Positions 1 to 11,121 of a stretch of 64,000 nucleotides of DNA are shown here, in pieces. The translations under genes and the position numbers were made by a program. The stretch is from Lentinus brumalis. Lineage: Eukaryota; Basidiomycota; Agaricomycetes; Polyporales; Polyporaceae. The notes under the pieces are model-generated. The model was not told where the DNA came from, searched no databases, and was given only the letters and a program-made list of their open reading frames with translations. Numbering within the stretch: position 1 is the stretch's first letter; the number at the start of each line of letters is the position of its first letter. The DNA is taken from NCBI GenBank assembly GCA_001792895.1, contig MARA01000010.1:372001-436000 (forward strand), read 5' to 3'.

Positions 1-186
1 AAGGAAATTGGGAACTGCCAAGTCCGAGTCTAGCCTCGCAACCGCCCATGACAGGCGTCGGCGCTTGTATTACCTGATTGGGTTTGGACACGTGCGTCAA
101 AGCACAGTGACACGCACACGGTTCGAGGCATATTGCCTCCCTTCCACGACTTTGATCTGCTATTTATTCCTTGCTTCTACGCTTCG

Positions 187-1168
187 ATGAACTCGCTATA
201 TACCCTGGGCGTGCGGCAGACGAACTCTATACAGGCCGACCTAGAACGACTCCGGAATGGCGAGAAGACGGCGTCCTTACTAGGTCTGTTCTCGGTCTCT
301 CGCCCTCGTCTTGTATCGCAGTCAGAGCGGATAGCTAAACTGGCGGGAATCTTGGGAATCTATGATAGGGCAGATATCGGCGTCTCTAGCGGCCATGCAT
401 AGGACGGTGGAAGACTACGACTCTATGGCGAAGAGGGAGATCATAAAGGCGAAGCAGGAGAAGGCTATGATGTGCGTTAGGCTCTCGTTTCCACCGAGTC
501 AGAGGCTCATTGTCTGGTACAGGCGCGTGCAGAAGTTTCGGTCGGACTATACCGACCTACGAATACAATTCGAACGCCTGAAAGCAGAGGTGAGTTCGTC
601 TCCGCGCCTTAGGCAAGCGTCAGCTTCGAGCTCTTCTCTGCAGCATGAAGCGGCAATACGCGCGGATCTGTTGTCGGGTTCCTCGTCCTCTACAGGACCT
701 ATGTCCGCACCCGGCGACACGCGACGGAGGTTCATGCAGCCCGCACCAACAGAAGAGGTCTCAGAGTCGCCCTTCCGCGGTTCCACCCCACTTCCCTTGA
801 ATGGCGCGCTGCGGGAGCAACATGCACTGCGTGAACACAGCTTCATCCAGAACACTGACACGCGACTGGACGAGTTCATTGCGCAAGGCCGGGCCGTACT
901 GGATGACCTGGTGGATCAGCGGAACGTGCTGAAGGGCACGCAACGACGGCTGTTGGATGCTGCGAACACGCTGGGACTGAGTAGGGATGTCATTGGCTGG
1001 ATTGAGAGGAGAAGGTGTGTCCGCTCGCTCGCTCTGTGTTGTCTCCTACCCGCCTGGATGCTGATCATGTTCGACCAATGTTCCAGCACGCAGGACATGT
1101 ATATCTTCTTCGCGGGTGCGATTGTCACGTTCGTCTGTTTTTTCCTCATATGGAAGTATCTGGGATGA
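187..1168 (+). CDS. BOS1: Golgi Qb-SNARE, Bos1/membrin family
   Basis: Vesicle SNARE for ER-to-Golgi fusion, anchored in the membrane by its C-terminal tail. Exons 187-283, 369-471, 523-1014 and 1087-1168 join in phase to 257 aa. The start is the ATG giving MNSLYTLGVRQTNSIQADLE, the usual start of this family, followed by RNGEKTASLLGQISASL across intron 1. The SNARE helix lies near residues 175-235 (FIAQGRAVLDDLVDQRNVLK), and the hydrophobic anchor (IFFAGAIVTFVCFFLIW) ends three residues before the stop. Introns are 51-85 nt. A Ser-rich insert near residues 85-145 (ASASSSSLQHE onward) is longer than in yeast Bos1. The family call rests on the conserved N-terminus, SNARE helix and tail anchor; splice sites are inferred. 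Confidence 0.88.
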
Positions 1169-1429
1169 TACTCGTATCTTCGTTGTCGGACTCTTGTATA
1201 GTAGTACTACGCGTCGAGCTGCTAATCACATTGTCGCTTCAATTGCATTCGAGAAGTCGTTAGTCGAGATTGATTTGTGAAAGGAGGCTTCACATGCTTC
1301 ACAGCGCTCCGGCGCCTTCTGTATCTGAATAGCGTCAATGTCTGAACTTGACCTTGCGACAAATCTCTCATGTCCCCCCTGCATTTCTCCCTTTAGACTT
1401 GCTCTAGACCAGTCAGTCTCGTCTCCCGC

Positions 1430-4400
1430 ATGTCGGAGGCCTCGTCATCGAACGGCAGCGGGCACGACTACACCGAGGGAGCCTCGCCGCTCGATATCCA
1501 ACAAGCTCTCGATAGCGCAAACCGCGCACGACGCGACTCCCGTTATGGCGAGGACGGCGACGCCATGTTCGACGGCCCCGGTCACTCGGTCAACCCGAGC
1601 AGCGTGTCACGTATGACACTGCGGGACCATGGGCGACGCAGCAGCGGGTACTCCCTAGGATCGAGAAGCCGCAGGGACAGCATGAGCCGCGACTCACGGC
1701 CACACAGTCGTCGTATGAGCCGGGACAGCGCGGACAGCAGGCACGGGATAGGGAACGGAACCGGACACGGGAGGTGGTCTGAGCAGGATGTGACGGGGGA
1801 ATCTGGGGACGAAGGTGAGGAGTATGGCGGCCCTTCGCGCGGACGGAGAACGACCCCCTCCCCTGAGCCGTCTCGGAGCAATGTCTTTGGTGGCCTGGCG
1901 AGCATTTTTGGCCGCAGCGTTCCCGTAGCGGAGTCCCCTTCGCGCAGCCGGCGAGCATCCCTTTCCAGTCGCGCGTCTCGTTCAAGACTGTTGCGCAGAC
2001 ACAGCAGCAGGCGGTCTGATGTCAGCTCGGACTACGCTGTGGACGACTCGTCCGAGGACGGCGACGACCGCTGGGGATACACCTCCAACGAAGAAGACGA
2101 CTCATCAGGCGAAGAGGCCGACATAGCAAGCATCGGGAGCGACATGGAGTATCGTTCCTACCCTCCCTCCCTAGGCCCGAGTCTCCCTCTACTGGCCGGC
2201 GACCCCGTCTTCGGCTCCGAAGCTCGCATAGAGATGGGCGAGCTGGAGCCTCTACCCCCACCACCTTCTGGCGCACCTAGCAGGCAGAACATCTATATCG
2301 CGGACGAGGACGCCCACATACGCATGATCGGTTATGAGCCTGTTCCGTGGCGACAATGGCTCTGGTGGTTCACCTGCGTTCTCTCCTGTGGCGTCCTGGC
2401 GCTCCTTGGTCGCTGGTTCCCGAAGCTCTGGCTACGGTGGGTCACTCGCGAACGCGCCTTCGTTGACATACACCACCGTGGCTTCGTTGTCGTGGAGGTG
2501 CGAGTTTTCCTCAATATCCTCTGTCGATTGATGTACTCAGTTGGGCCCAGACCGCGTACAGAGACATTGCTATCTTCCCTATCTCACAGCTTGACTATCC
2601 CTACTCTATATCCACCGTGTTCTCCACCCCACCGGATCCCGCGCAATTATTGCCGAAGTACCGAGCAGGCAATGCGGATGTGGACGCTCCCCTCGCCAGT
2701 CTGACCTACGTCGACTACCGGTACAATAGGTTTGCCTTGGACCCGCGCACTGGGCTGTTTAGTATGATACGGTCAGCAAGTTTGGTGAAGTATACCTTAC
2801 ATCTCTCGGCTCATCGTTGTTGTCCGTTATAGAGACTGGCGAGACTCGTCTTGGACAAACGTCTCCGGCGTTCAAAGCGGCTTGCAGAAGCCAGTACTAG
2901 AACAGCGAGCAACGTTGTTCGGTCGCAATTTGATTGACATAGAGGGCAAATCAACCGCATCGTTGCTGATAGACGAGGTAGGTCTTATCCTGTTCATTCA
3001 CGTTACTCTTGCTAACATCACGCTGTGGAGGTGATTCACCCCTTCTATGTGTTCCAAATTGCCAGCATCGTCTTGTGGTCTCTCGATGACTACTACTATT
3101 ACGCGTTTTGCATTGCCCTCATCTCCGGCATCAGCATCGTCACCACGCTCGTGGAGACTAAGCAGGTAGGCCTGATCCGATCAATTGCCCACATTCACCA
3201 CTGACACTTTCGGACAGACCATTGCGCGGATGCGGGAGATGTCTAGGTTCATCTGCACCGTGAATGTGTACCGTGACGGATCTTGTATGTCCCAGCATGT
3301 TGAATCAACTGCATGCGCTGCCGTACTCACAGACTCCTAGGGTCTGAATGCGATTCAGCGGAGCTTGTGCCCGGCGACATCGTCAACCTGAATGAGCCGC
3401 CGCTCGCGACCCTTCCTGCTGACATGTTCCTTCTCTCTGGAGACGCCATTGTCAACGAGAGTATGCTCACAGGCGAGAGTGTTCCAGTCACGAAAATTCC
3501 TATCAAGAATGAAGACCTCGCTCGGTGGCAGGATTCCTCGGATGTCAGTGGCGAGATGGCGAAGAGCTTCCTGTATGCTGGCACCCGTGTCGTTCGCATT
3601 CGTGGAGCATTGACCACTGATGGACGTTCTGGGTCCTTAGCGTTGGGACTGGTGGTGCGCACCGGTAAGGACCAGTTCAGCCGTACTTCCTCAGATGCTG
3701 AATTCTGGTAGGTTTCTACACGACGAAGGGAGCTCTCGTGCGCTCTATGCTCTTCCCAAAGCCTACTGGATTCAAATTCTACAGAGACTCCATGCGATTC
3801 ATCGGTGTCCTTGCAGGGGTCGCCGGGCTCGGTTTCTGTGCGAGCGCCGTCCAGTTCGTCCGACTTGGGGTGAGCCTCCCGTTCTTCGTCTCTGCCATGC
3901 TCACTGAGCGTCATTGTATAGGTCAAATGGCACACGATCCTCATCCGCGCCCTCGATCTCATCACCGTGGTCGTCCCGCCCGCGTTGCCAGCTACTCTGT
4001 CGATCGGCACGAGCTTCGCCATTGGTCGTCTGCGCAAACTCGGCATCTTTTGCATATCTCCTAGTCGAGTCAACGTCGCCGGACAAATCAACGTCTGTTG
4101 CTTCGACAAAACCGGCACGCTCACCGAGGATGGGCTCGATATCCTTGGCGTGCGTGCACCCGAGCGCAATGCTAACCGGTTCGGCGAGCTCCTCGAGGAC
4201 ATCCACGACCTTCCGGCGAGTCGCGACAAGGCCAACTTCTTGCATGCGCTTGCGACGTGCCATTCGCTCAAGATGGTGGACGGCGAGATCATCGGTGATC
4301 CCTTGGATGTCAAGATGTTCGAGTTCACCAAGTGGACGCTGGAGGAAGGCCATGTCGCTGGTACCGCAGTTGTCAAGAATAAGTCCGGGGGTGACCGGCC

Positions 4401-7150
4401 TGCGGCGCTGGTACAGACGGTCGTGAGGCCCCCCGGGAGTGCTCAGTTCAGGATCGAAGATGCGCTGAAGGGTGCTGGCAAGGTGGGTTAGTGTTAAGTG
4501 TGATGTGAGGAGACTTGCTTACGTGGCATCGTAGCATGCCCACTTCCTCGAGCTGGGCGTCATCCGGACGTTCGAGTTCGCTTCGGCTCTCCGCAGAATG
4601 AGCGTCATTGTCAAGCGGCTGAAAAGTACGAGTATGGAGATCTATGTCAAAGGTGCACCTGAAGTCATGGCGGAGATCTGTGACAAGAGTACCTGTGAGT
4701 TACTATGGGCTTGTCCGTTCCTTATCATTGCTGAAGTGAACTGCCGCTAGTCCCACAGGACTACGATGACCTTCTATCGTACTACACGAAGCGTGGATAC
4801 CGTGTCATCGGCATGGCGGGTAAGAGCATAGAGGGTCTCACGTGGCTCAAAGCGCAGAAGCTCAAACGGTAGGCAACATGTCCCGGAGGATGGCCTTGAG
4901 CTTATATCGTCACACCGATAGGGAACAGGCCGAGTCTGGGCTGCAATTCTTGGGCCTGATCATCTTCGAGAACAAGCTCAAGCCTGGGACGACACCTGCG
5001 ATCCAGACGCTCCGCGCCGCCCACTTTGCCTGCAGGATGATTACTGGTGACAATCCGCTGACGGCCGTTAGTGTTGCTCGCGAGTGCGGCCTGATAAATC
5101 CCGCCGCGCAAGTCTTCTCACCGGCTTTCATTCGGGGGAACGCATCGTCTCCCCTGTCAAGACTGGAATGGTCCAGCATGGACGAGCCGGGGTGGAAGCT
5201 GGACGACTACAGCTTGAAGCCATTGTTACCTCCCGCATATCGGTTGATCGAGGCTGAGGAGCTCGAGAGCCATGACTACACGCTCGCGGTTACTGGGGAC
5301 GTCTTCCGCTGGGTCATCAACAATGCGCCTCTCGAAACCATGCAAAGGGTACGCGCCCTTGTCGCTCCCGCTCTAAGTGTCGCTGATCCCGTAATCACAG
5401 ATGCTTGTCAAGACGCAGATCTATGCGCGCATGTCTCCCGATGAGAAGAACGAGGTCGTCGAGCGCCTCCAAGGCCTTGGCTACACCGTTCTCATGTGCG
5501 GCGACGGCGCGAACGACTGTGCCGCGCTGAAAGCTGCAGATGTCGGCCTCTCATTGTCGGAGGCGGAGGCGTCGGTGGCTGCTCCGTTCACGAGCCGCAC
5601 GCCCGACATCAGCTGTGTCATCGAGGTCATCAAGGAGGGCCGCGCTGCGCTGGTGACGAGCTTCAGCTGTTTCAAGTACATGTGAGGTCTTTCCCAGCTG
5701 CGACCTGTGCGGAAGCAGTAAGCTGATAGGCCGTGGCGCACTAGGGCGTTGTATTCGCTCATCCAGTTCACGACTATCACGCTGTTGTATTCGTTCGCCT
5801 CGTCCCTGGGCGACTTCCAGGTGCGTCGTTCCGTTGATCCTCGGCTGGGGGGAACCGGCGTTCATCAACGTAAATCACAGTTCTTGTACATCGACCTATT
5901 CATCATCATCCCGATCGCAGTCACCAGTACGTCTGGCCACAGCCCTGCCGCACCTTGATGTATTGCGCTGACGTGTGGATGCAGTGGGGCGGACACAGGC
6001 GTGGCCTCGTATACACCCGAAGCGGCCGACGGCGAGCCTGGTGTCGAGGAAGGTGCTGACGAGTCTTGTCGGGCAGATCGTCCTCACGTCGGCCGTGCAA
6101 TTCTGGGCGTTCTTCTGGGTCCGCTCGCAGGATTGGTGAGTGCTTTACTCTGATCACAGACTCTGAGCATAAGGCGCGGAAGGCGAGACCACCAGCGTGC
6201 GACGAGCGGTCTTCTCGTTCCACACCGTCGCGCAATCATGCAGCTGAACGAGAGATCGTGTCCCACTTGAAGCACACTCCCCTTAGTATGGCGGCGGTAC
6301 AACGTTCCTCTGCGAGGCGCCGCTCGAGTCGTTCGCGACCCTGCCACCCATACCCTCTCACTACGTGCACCCGCCCAGAAAGGTGTACGGTGAAAGAGGT
6401 ATGAAATGCCATCGGGGTGTCCCTTTTCACCGCGCTTGGGCCTGGAAACGGTGAAAGGTAACAGTTCTTTGTCATTCCACGTCTTTCGCTGCAAAGATAT
6501 TCGGGCTGTTGCATGTAGTGTCTGGTCCTGAACGTTCGCATGAATTGCTGTCGGACAGAAGGGCCTAAAAGGACTGGTCGGATTGTTCCAATCAGTTGCG
6601 TGTCTTTCTGTGACGGGGATGCTGAAGGCAGTGCTTGATGTCCAGGTACGCGCCACCGGCACCCAAGAACCCCAACGCGGATGACGACAAGCTGGAGGCG
6701 ACCAACTACGAGAACTCTGCGCTATTCCTGGTGTCCTGTTTCCAGTACATCCTGGTCGCAGCGGTCTTTAGCATCGGACCTCCGTTCAGACAACACATGT
6801 GGACGAACGGTAATTATTCTATTTCCGTCTCGTGTGCGACGGGCGGCGCTGACGAGTCCACGGCAGGCTGGTTCATGCTGTCGATGGTCTGTCTGAGCGT
6901 GTTCAACGTCGTCGTGCTCCTCTGGCCGCCGACGTTCGTGGCAAACCTCCTGGAGCTGATGCCGCTGCCTGGGTCGGCGCGCGCGACGTTGTTGCTGGCA
7001 GTCGTTGTCAACGTCCTGACGTCGATGGCGTTTGAACACTACGGCGCGCCAGCGGTCTCGCATGTCATTGGCAAGGTCGTCGAGCTGCGTCGGCGACAGC
7101 GCGTGAGAGACGGGAAGATCTACAAGACCGTGGAGGGCGGAATGAGGTGA
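1430..7150 (+). CDS. YPK9: P5B-type P-type ATPase (Ypk9/ATP13A2 family)
   Basis: Vacuolar/endolysosomal cation or polyamine pump. Seventeen exons join in phase to 1,461 aa: 1430-2497, 2551-2771, 2833-2977, 3031-3165, 3218-3284, 3341-3664, 3712-3869, 3922-4482, 4535-4694, 4751-4868, 4922-5348, 5401-5681, 5745-5820, 5881-5926, 5985-6135, 6646-6809, 6867-7150. The ~250-residue N-terminus is Ser/Arg-rich and disordered. Diagnostic motifs are MLTGESVP (A domain), [19 protein letters not shown] (P5B signature in TM4), [14 protein letters not shown] with catalytic Asp near residue 768, and [22 protein letters not shown] rather than PPELP separates P5B from P5A/Spf1. The intron at 6136-6645 is 510 nt, about ten times the others. 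The 57-nt intron 6810-6866 has no stop and keeps frame, so retention is possible. Substrate cannot be read from sequence. Confidence 0.9.
6136..6645 (+). other. Unusually long intron in the P5B ATPase gene
   Basis: The intron begins GTGAGT and ends GTCCAG, joining ...RSQDW to [10 protein letters not shown] in phase 2. Other introns of this gene are about 45-75 nt. I see no terminal inverted repeats, target duplication or spliceable exon inside. It could be an old, degraded insertion that remained spliceable. Confidence 0.6.
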
Positions 7151-7828
7151 TTGTCCATGTTATCCTGGGACCGTCACTGCTCAGCACTTGGTTATTATTA
7201 TCTTCCTACGTAGAGTCTCCGCTTTGCGGACTGGTTATCTTATGCATAGCTCAACATAGCTTCGTAGCTTCGTAGCCTCCGCAGCACAGTGAGTAATTAG
7301 GGTCGAGAGTCTCGACTAGTCTCGATGATCTATGATCTACATATGTAAGTCTTGGTTACCACTGCCGTGGACCTGGCCCGGTCCACTGCGCCGGATTCGA
7401 TGATCGCGCGAGTTGCGCGCGAGTGTCTGGAAATGCGTTGCCAACGCGAGTGTTTGTGGTGGTGATCGTTGTTGCGCGGGTCGGTAGCCACGTTCGAGCT
7501 CCGCTTACGTGCCGGGGCGTTGCCGTTTGTGTTTTGAGGGTCCGCTGACAAAAGGTCATCGGACAATGAAGATGGGTGATGGGATGTAGCAACAATCAAA
7601 CGCGTCTAGACTTGGAATTGGACAGCCAAAGACCACAGGTTGTTTCCTGACTCTCACCTCTTCCCCCGTCTACCGCTCCTCGTTGTCTCTGCCCTGGGGG
7701 CCTTCCATTCATTTTCTTTCACCTTCGTCGCCGTTGTACGTGTCGTCGAGCCTCAAGGGAGCCGGCTTCCGCAAATTCGCCTCTGTTCAAACCCTACGAG
7801 CTTCACTTTCCACCCGGTATACTCCAAG
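7151..7828. other. Intergenic, ATPase 3' end to S/T-rich gene promoter
   Basis: No convincing coding exon. Short direct repeats (TAGCTTCG about 7260-7275; CTCGA/TGATCTA about 7306-7340) and a pyrimidine-rich stretch before the next ATG, as in fungal promoters. Confidence 0.5.
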
Positions 7829-9162
7829 ATGCTCGGGTATTCAAAGTCTGCTACTGTCGCCTTCATTCTCACTTTCTTGCTCTTCCTGGGTCCCGCGAAT
7901 GGAGCTCCAGCCCTTCCTGAGAAGCGCACGATTTCGGCGCTGAGAGTGGCTAGGGACGGAGAGAACCTGTCGCAGTCGACCACCGTGCAGGTGACGACCA
8001 CCCTCCAAACGTGAGTGATTGTGTGTCTCGTACGCACTACCCAACCCAAGTCTTCCCCCTTGCCACCAGCGCCATGGGGCCGATGCTTCAGACGTGCACG
8101 ATCACCCTTGACCCTATCACCGGAGACAACGGGGAGCCCCTGGTGCGCGAGACCAAGTCGTGCACCGTAACGGTGACAAGCGGAAACAACTCGTCCGGCT
8201 CTTCGACGTCCTCGTCGGACTCGTCCACGTCTACGTCCTCTGCGGACAGTGGCTCAAGCACCTCGTCGGCGGACTCTTCTTCCTCTACGGACTCCGCGTC
8301 GGCTTCGAGCACGGACAGCAGTGCATCGTCGACCACGGACAGCTCGGCCGCTTCGAGCACAGACAGCGCAGCGAGCTCAACCACTGCGACTGACGCGTCT
8401 GCTTCCGCCACGGCCACATCTGCGGGAGCTATCAGCGATAATGTGAGCCGCATGCCTGTGCCTACAGTGTCTCTTTGCTGACTTGTGGCTATCAGGGCAC
8501 TACACTCGTCGCTGGATCGGCGCTCTCGTCTGCAGACACGGCGGCTGCAACAGCCACTGGGTCTGCGTCAGGTTCTGGCTCCGCATCTGCCTCAGCTACA
8601 GCAACAGGTGCATCTGCATCTGCAACAGGCGGTTCTGGTGCGGTCAAGGCCGGAGTAAGCACACTGTACTCCTCGCTGACGATTTCTGGCTAACGGACGC
8701 TCCTTACAGGGTTTCACGTCAGTCGATGCTTCAGTCATAGCAACGGAGAGCGTCGCGTCCGGTACCCCGACAGCGACCGCTGCGGCGGACGCTGCTAATC
8801 AATCGGGCTCGTCTGCGACTTCCGCTGCGGACACTGCGACCTCCAGCGCGGCGAAGTTCCAGCTGCCTGGAACCACGCTCTCTGTGCTGCCAATTGGATT
8901 GGGCGTGTTCGCTGGTATCTCCGTCATCGCGCTTATCGTGGTCGGTCTCGTTACCTACGAACGTACGAAGTACCGCAGGGTGAGTGATCTGGCTCTGTGC
9001 GTTGTCGACGAGGCTGACGGCGATGCAGGCTTTCAGACAGCGCAAGCTCGCAGAATCAGGGGCGGCTATGGGGTATGGTGGAATGGCGTAAGTGTTCCGT
9101 TCGGATCCTCCCCTCGAAGTGTGCAACAGCTGATGATGTCATTTCACAGGCAAGCCGCCTAG
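7829..9162 (+). CDS. S/T-rich type I membrane protein, mucin- or sensor-like
   Basis: Six exons (7829-8010, 8070-8442, 8496-8654, 8710-8979, 9029-9087, 9150-9162) join in phase to 351 aa. The start ATG gives a signal peptide (MLGYSKSATVAFILTFLLFL...GA) followed by a Kex2-like KR site (PEKRTISA). The body is almost wholly Ser/Thr/Ala/Asp (repeated SSTDS, SSADS, SASATAT), typical of heavily O-mannosylated wall or surface proteins. One transmembrane helix follows near residues 285-310 (LPIGLGVFAGISVIALIVVG), then a short basic cytoplasmic tail (YERTKYRR...). The layout resembles Mid2/Wsc wall-stress sensors, but no WSC domain is visible, so signalling is only a possibility. The ectodomain has few recognisable domain residues. 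Confidence 0.75.
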
Positions 9163-9798
9163 TTTTCCTCTTGCTCTTGCTATCGCTTAGTTTCAGTTAT
9201 CTTATTCTCTCGCTGGATTCTGCTGTGGTTCGACGCCGGGAAGATGTGTCTAGCTGTACATCGTGTAGTTGGGCGCGGTCCAATGACATCTGCTTATTGG
9301 CATGGACAGTAGGTTGTATCATAGGCTGGCGTAGGGTGCCAGTGTATACTACAGGCTTCTTCCCTTCCCTCAGCTTGCCTCTCGACTGCTCGCTTCACGT
9401 CCTTGTTTTTTGGCTGGCTCTCCTGTTCGTTCATGGTTTGTTTGCTGAGATGGTTCCAGCTCGATATACAGTATATGTATACATGTCGTTCGCGAGACGC
9501 ATGCGAGGAAGGACGCTGAAATGCTGTGCAGCGCTTTGATGTACCAGCGATACGCGCAGTAACCATCTCGCCCTCGTGCCGGACGTGTGTACGGTTCCAT
9601 CCCGCTATACTTCGGGTGTAGGCATATCAACGTCGACTCATCAACGTAACACCTGGAAGCCAGACACGGTACGCCGGCGGCCGAGGTCAGTTAAGTAAGT
9701 TCTTGTGGCAGACGGCAGCTATGTAGCCATACTTTTCTAACTGCTGCGGACGCAAGGCATCTCTGCAGTCACCGAGATATTCAAAATTTCTGCCCACC
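9163..9798. other. Intergenic region upstream of the disrupted MBL gene
   Basis: No coding exon recognised. An AT-rich patch lies around 9470-9485 (TATACAGTATATGTATACATG region) and the ATG at 9799 has a good context (CACCATG). Confidence 0.45.
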
Positions 9799-10066
9799 AT
9801 GAGCTTTCCGAAGGTCAAGTCGGTGGACAAGCTCACCATCACCTTCCTGGTCGACAACAGCATTGAATGGTATGTCTCCTCGCCACTGTACGCGGGGCGT
9901 GGGCTGATGGTCTTGTGCTAGGATGACCAAGTTACCACCCGGCTTTATCCATGAGGTTCCGCAACACTTGAGCCGGCCCGATGTACCTAGGGATGACCGT
10001 ACGGGTGTGCCGTTCGTCGATCTCGAGAACTACTGCTGTGGTTAGTTCGGATTGTCTGGGAGGGGA

Positions 10067-10116
10067 CTCAGTAGTGGTATTCGAAGTCCCCCGTCTATTA
10101 GAGGGCAGGACTTTGA
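10067..10116. repeat. Left terminal inverted repeat of the intronic element
   Basis: Pairs with 10586-10635. The shared core includes CTCAGTAGTGGTATTCGAA and TCTATTAGAGGGC. Confidence 0.75.
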
Positions 10117-10478
10117 ATACCCCCAAGGGAGATGGAATAGGCCGGCTGGCGCAGCTTGAACTGGCGCAGGGAGATAGAAGGCGGGGGGGAGGTCGAATAG
10201 AGTGCGTGGCGCCGGCCCAGGACCTGGCAGGAAGAGGACGGGAAGTCGAATAGAGTCGGGGAGATCGAAGAGAGCTGTGTAATGGTCGAGAATAATTATT
10301 ATTGCCATTAACTAAGTTATCCATAGGGTGCGCGAAGAGGACCCGCCATTCCTGCTCCCTCCCCTCCCTCGCTGCGCTCGGGGGGTCCCCCAAGCCGGGA
10401 GCACTCAGGCGGGCACACTAAAGCCTCGTTCGCGCGATAAATCTATACCGGCGCCCTTCGGGGGGCAGGTACTGTTGA

Positions 10479-10560
10479 GGGCGCCTAACCCTAACAACCT
10501 AACCAACTAACCTAACCTAACAACCTAACCAAAGCCCTAACCCAAAACCCTCACTCTAAC
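10479..10560. repeat. Degenerate telomere-like CCTAAC repeats
   Basis: A run of CCCTAACCCTAAC, AACCTAAC and CCTAACCTAAC units, interrupted by CAA and CAAAG spacers. On the other strand this reads GTTAGG/TTAGGG, the usual fungal telomere repeat with variants. It sits inside the inverted-repeat element, far from any visible chromosome end. Confidence 0.75.
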
Positions 10561-10585
10561 TCCGCTTATACGGGGAGATAGATCT

Positions 10586-10635
10586 TCGAAGTCCCGCCCT
10601 CTAATAGAGGGGGGAATTCGAATACCACTACTGAG
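10586..10635. repeat. Right terminal inverted repeat of the intronic element
   Basis: Reverse complement of the left repeat, ending ...CCACTACTGAG; an inserted A/T and a few substitutions separate the two copies. Confidence 0.75.
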
Positions 10636-10808
10636 AGTACTGTGTCTGGACGCGCCTTCCACACCACCGGCTGACCTACACGCGTATTTTACAGGAGCGC
10701 ATGGCTTCTCCGCGCTGATTGTACGCTGATCAGTCCTCGCTCTTGTGTACGTCCTAATCCCGGACGTGCCGAATGCAGGAGACCCAAGTCGAAGGCGAGG
10801 AGCCTCAC

Positions 10809-10813
10809 TTGAC
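10809..10813. repeat. Target-site duplication TTGAC, left copy
   Basis: Identical to 17194-17198 directly after the 3' LTR; 5 bp is the usual Ty3/Gypsy length. Here it lies in coding exon 4 of the MBL gene. Confidence 0.93.
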
Positions 10814-11072
10814 TGTTACGGCGTGTGCGCCTAACACAGAATCTCATGACATTGCTTAGCTACTTAACCACATTTGTATGTTCACGCGCTCGCTCTGGAC
10901 TCAGTCCGCTCCACGATCATTCTTACATAGCAGGTTGACGCTGTATTTAGTTCAGGCTGCACGCACTCTGTATCCCCGCTGAATCAACGCCGGTCCTGGC
11001 GCCCTTCCTTTGCTCTCTCACGTTCTCGCTTCTCTGCTTCTCGTCGCCACGCCTACGCCCAGCGCCATCACA
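10814..11072 (+). repeat. 5' long terminal repeat
   Basis: 259 bp, from TGTTACGGCG to GCGCCATCACA. It contains a TATA-like TATTTA at 10944-10949 and the likely transcript start GCTGAATCAA at 10978, 34 nt further on. It differs from the 3' LTR at two sites (C versus T near 10828; G versus A near 10892). Confidence 0.95.
10944..10987 (+). promoter_or_regulatory. LTR core promoter and predicted mRNA 5' end (start of R)
   Basis: TATTTA at 10944-10949 lies 34-29 nt before G10978. From G10978 the sequence GCTGAATCAA is exactly complementary to the primer-binding site at 11075-11084, which places the mRNA start here if the element self-primes. Confidence 0.55.
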
Positions 11073-11074
11073 GT

Positions 11075-11084
11075 TTGATTCAGC
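11075..11084 (+). other. Primer-binding site for self-primed reverse transcription
   Basis: TTGATTCAGC lies two nt after the LTR and is a perfect 10-nt complement of GCTGAATCAA inside the LTR (10978-10987). It does not start with TGG as a tRNA-primed site would. Self-priming from the mRNA 5' end is known in Tf1/sushi-type chromoviruses. Confidence 0.7.
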
Positions 11085-11121
11085 CCCAACGAATCGTCTT
11101 CGTTCGGCCATCCCCGCAACC

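Larger units (their letters stand above)
10060..10641. mobile_element. Non-autonomous inverted-repeat DNA element (hAT-like MITE?)
   Basis: About 50-bp terminal inverted repeats: left 10067-10116 starts CTCAGTAGTGGTATTCGAA; right about 10586-10635 is its reverse complement with a few mismatches. Flanks TTGTCTGG (10052-10059) and GTGTCTGG (10642-10649) match at 7 of 8 positions, compatible with an imperfect 8-bp target duplication of hAT type. No ORF fits a transposase. The interior carries short repeats (GTCGAATAGAGT twice) and a CCTAAC-rich tract. It lies wholly within intron 2 of the MBL gene. The superfamily is a guess; the inverted repeats are plain. Confidence 0.7.

Noticed and set aside
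6084..6662. 192-residue minus-strand open frame over the long ATPase intron
   Set aside because: No recognisable domain, it overlaps exons of the ATPase on both sides, and composition fits a shadow of GC-rich sequence.
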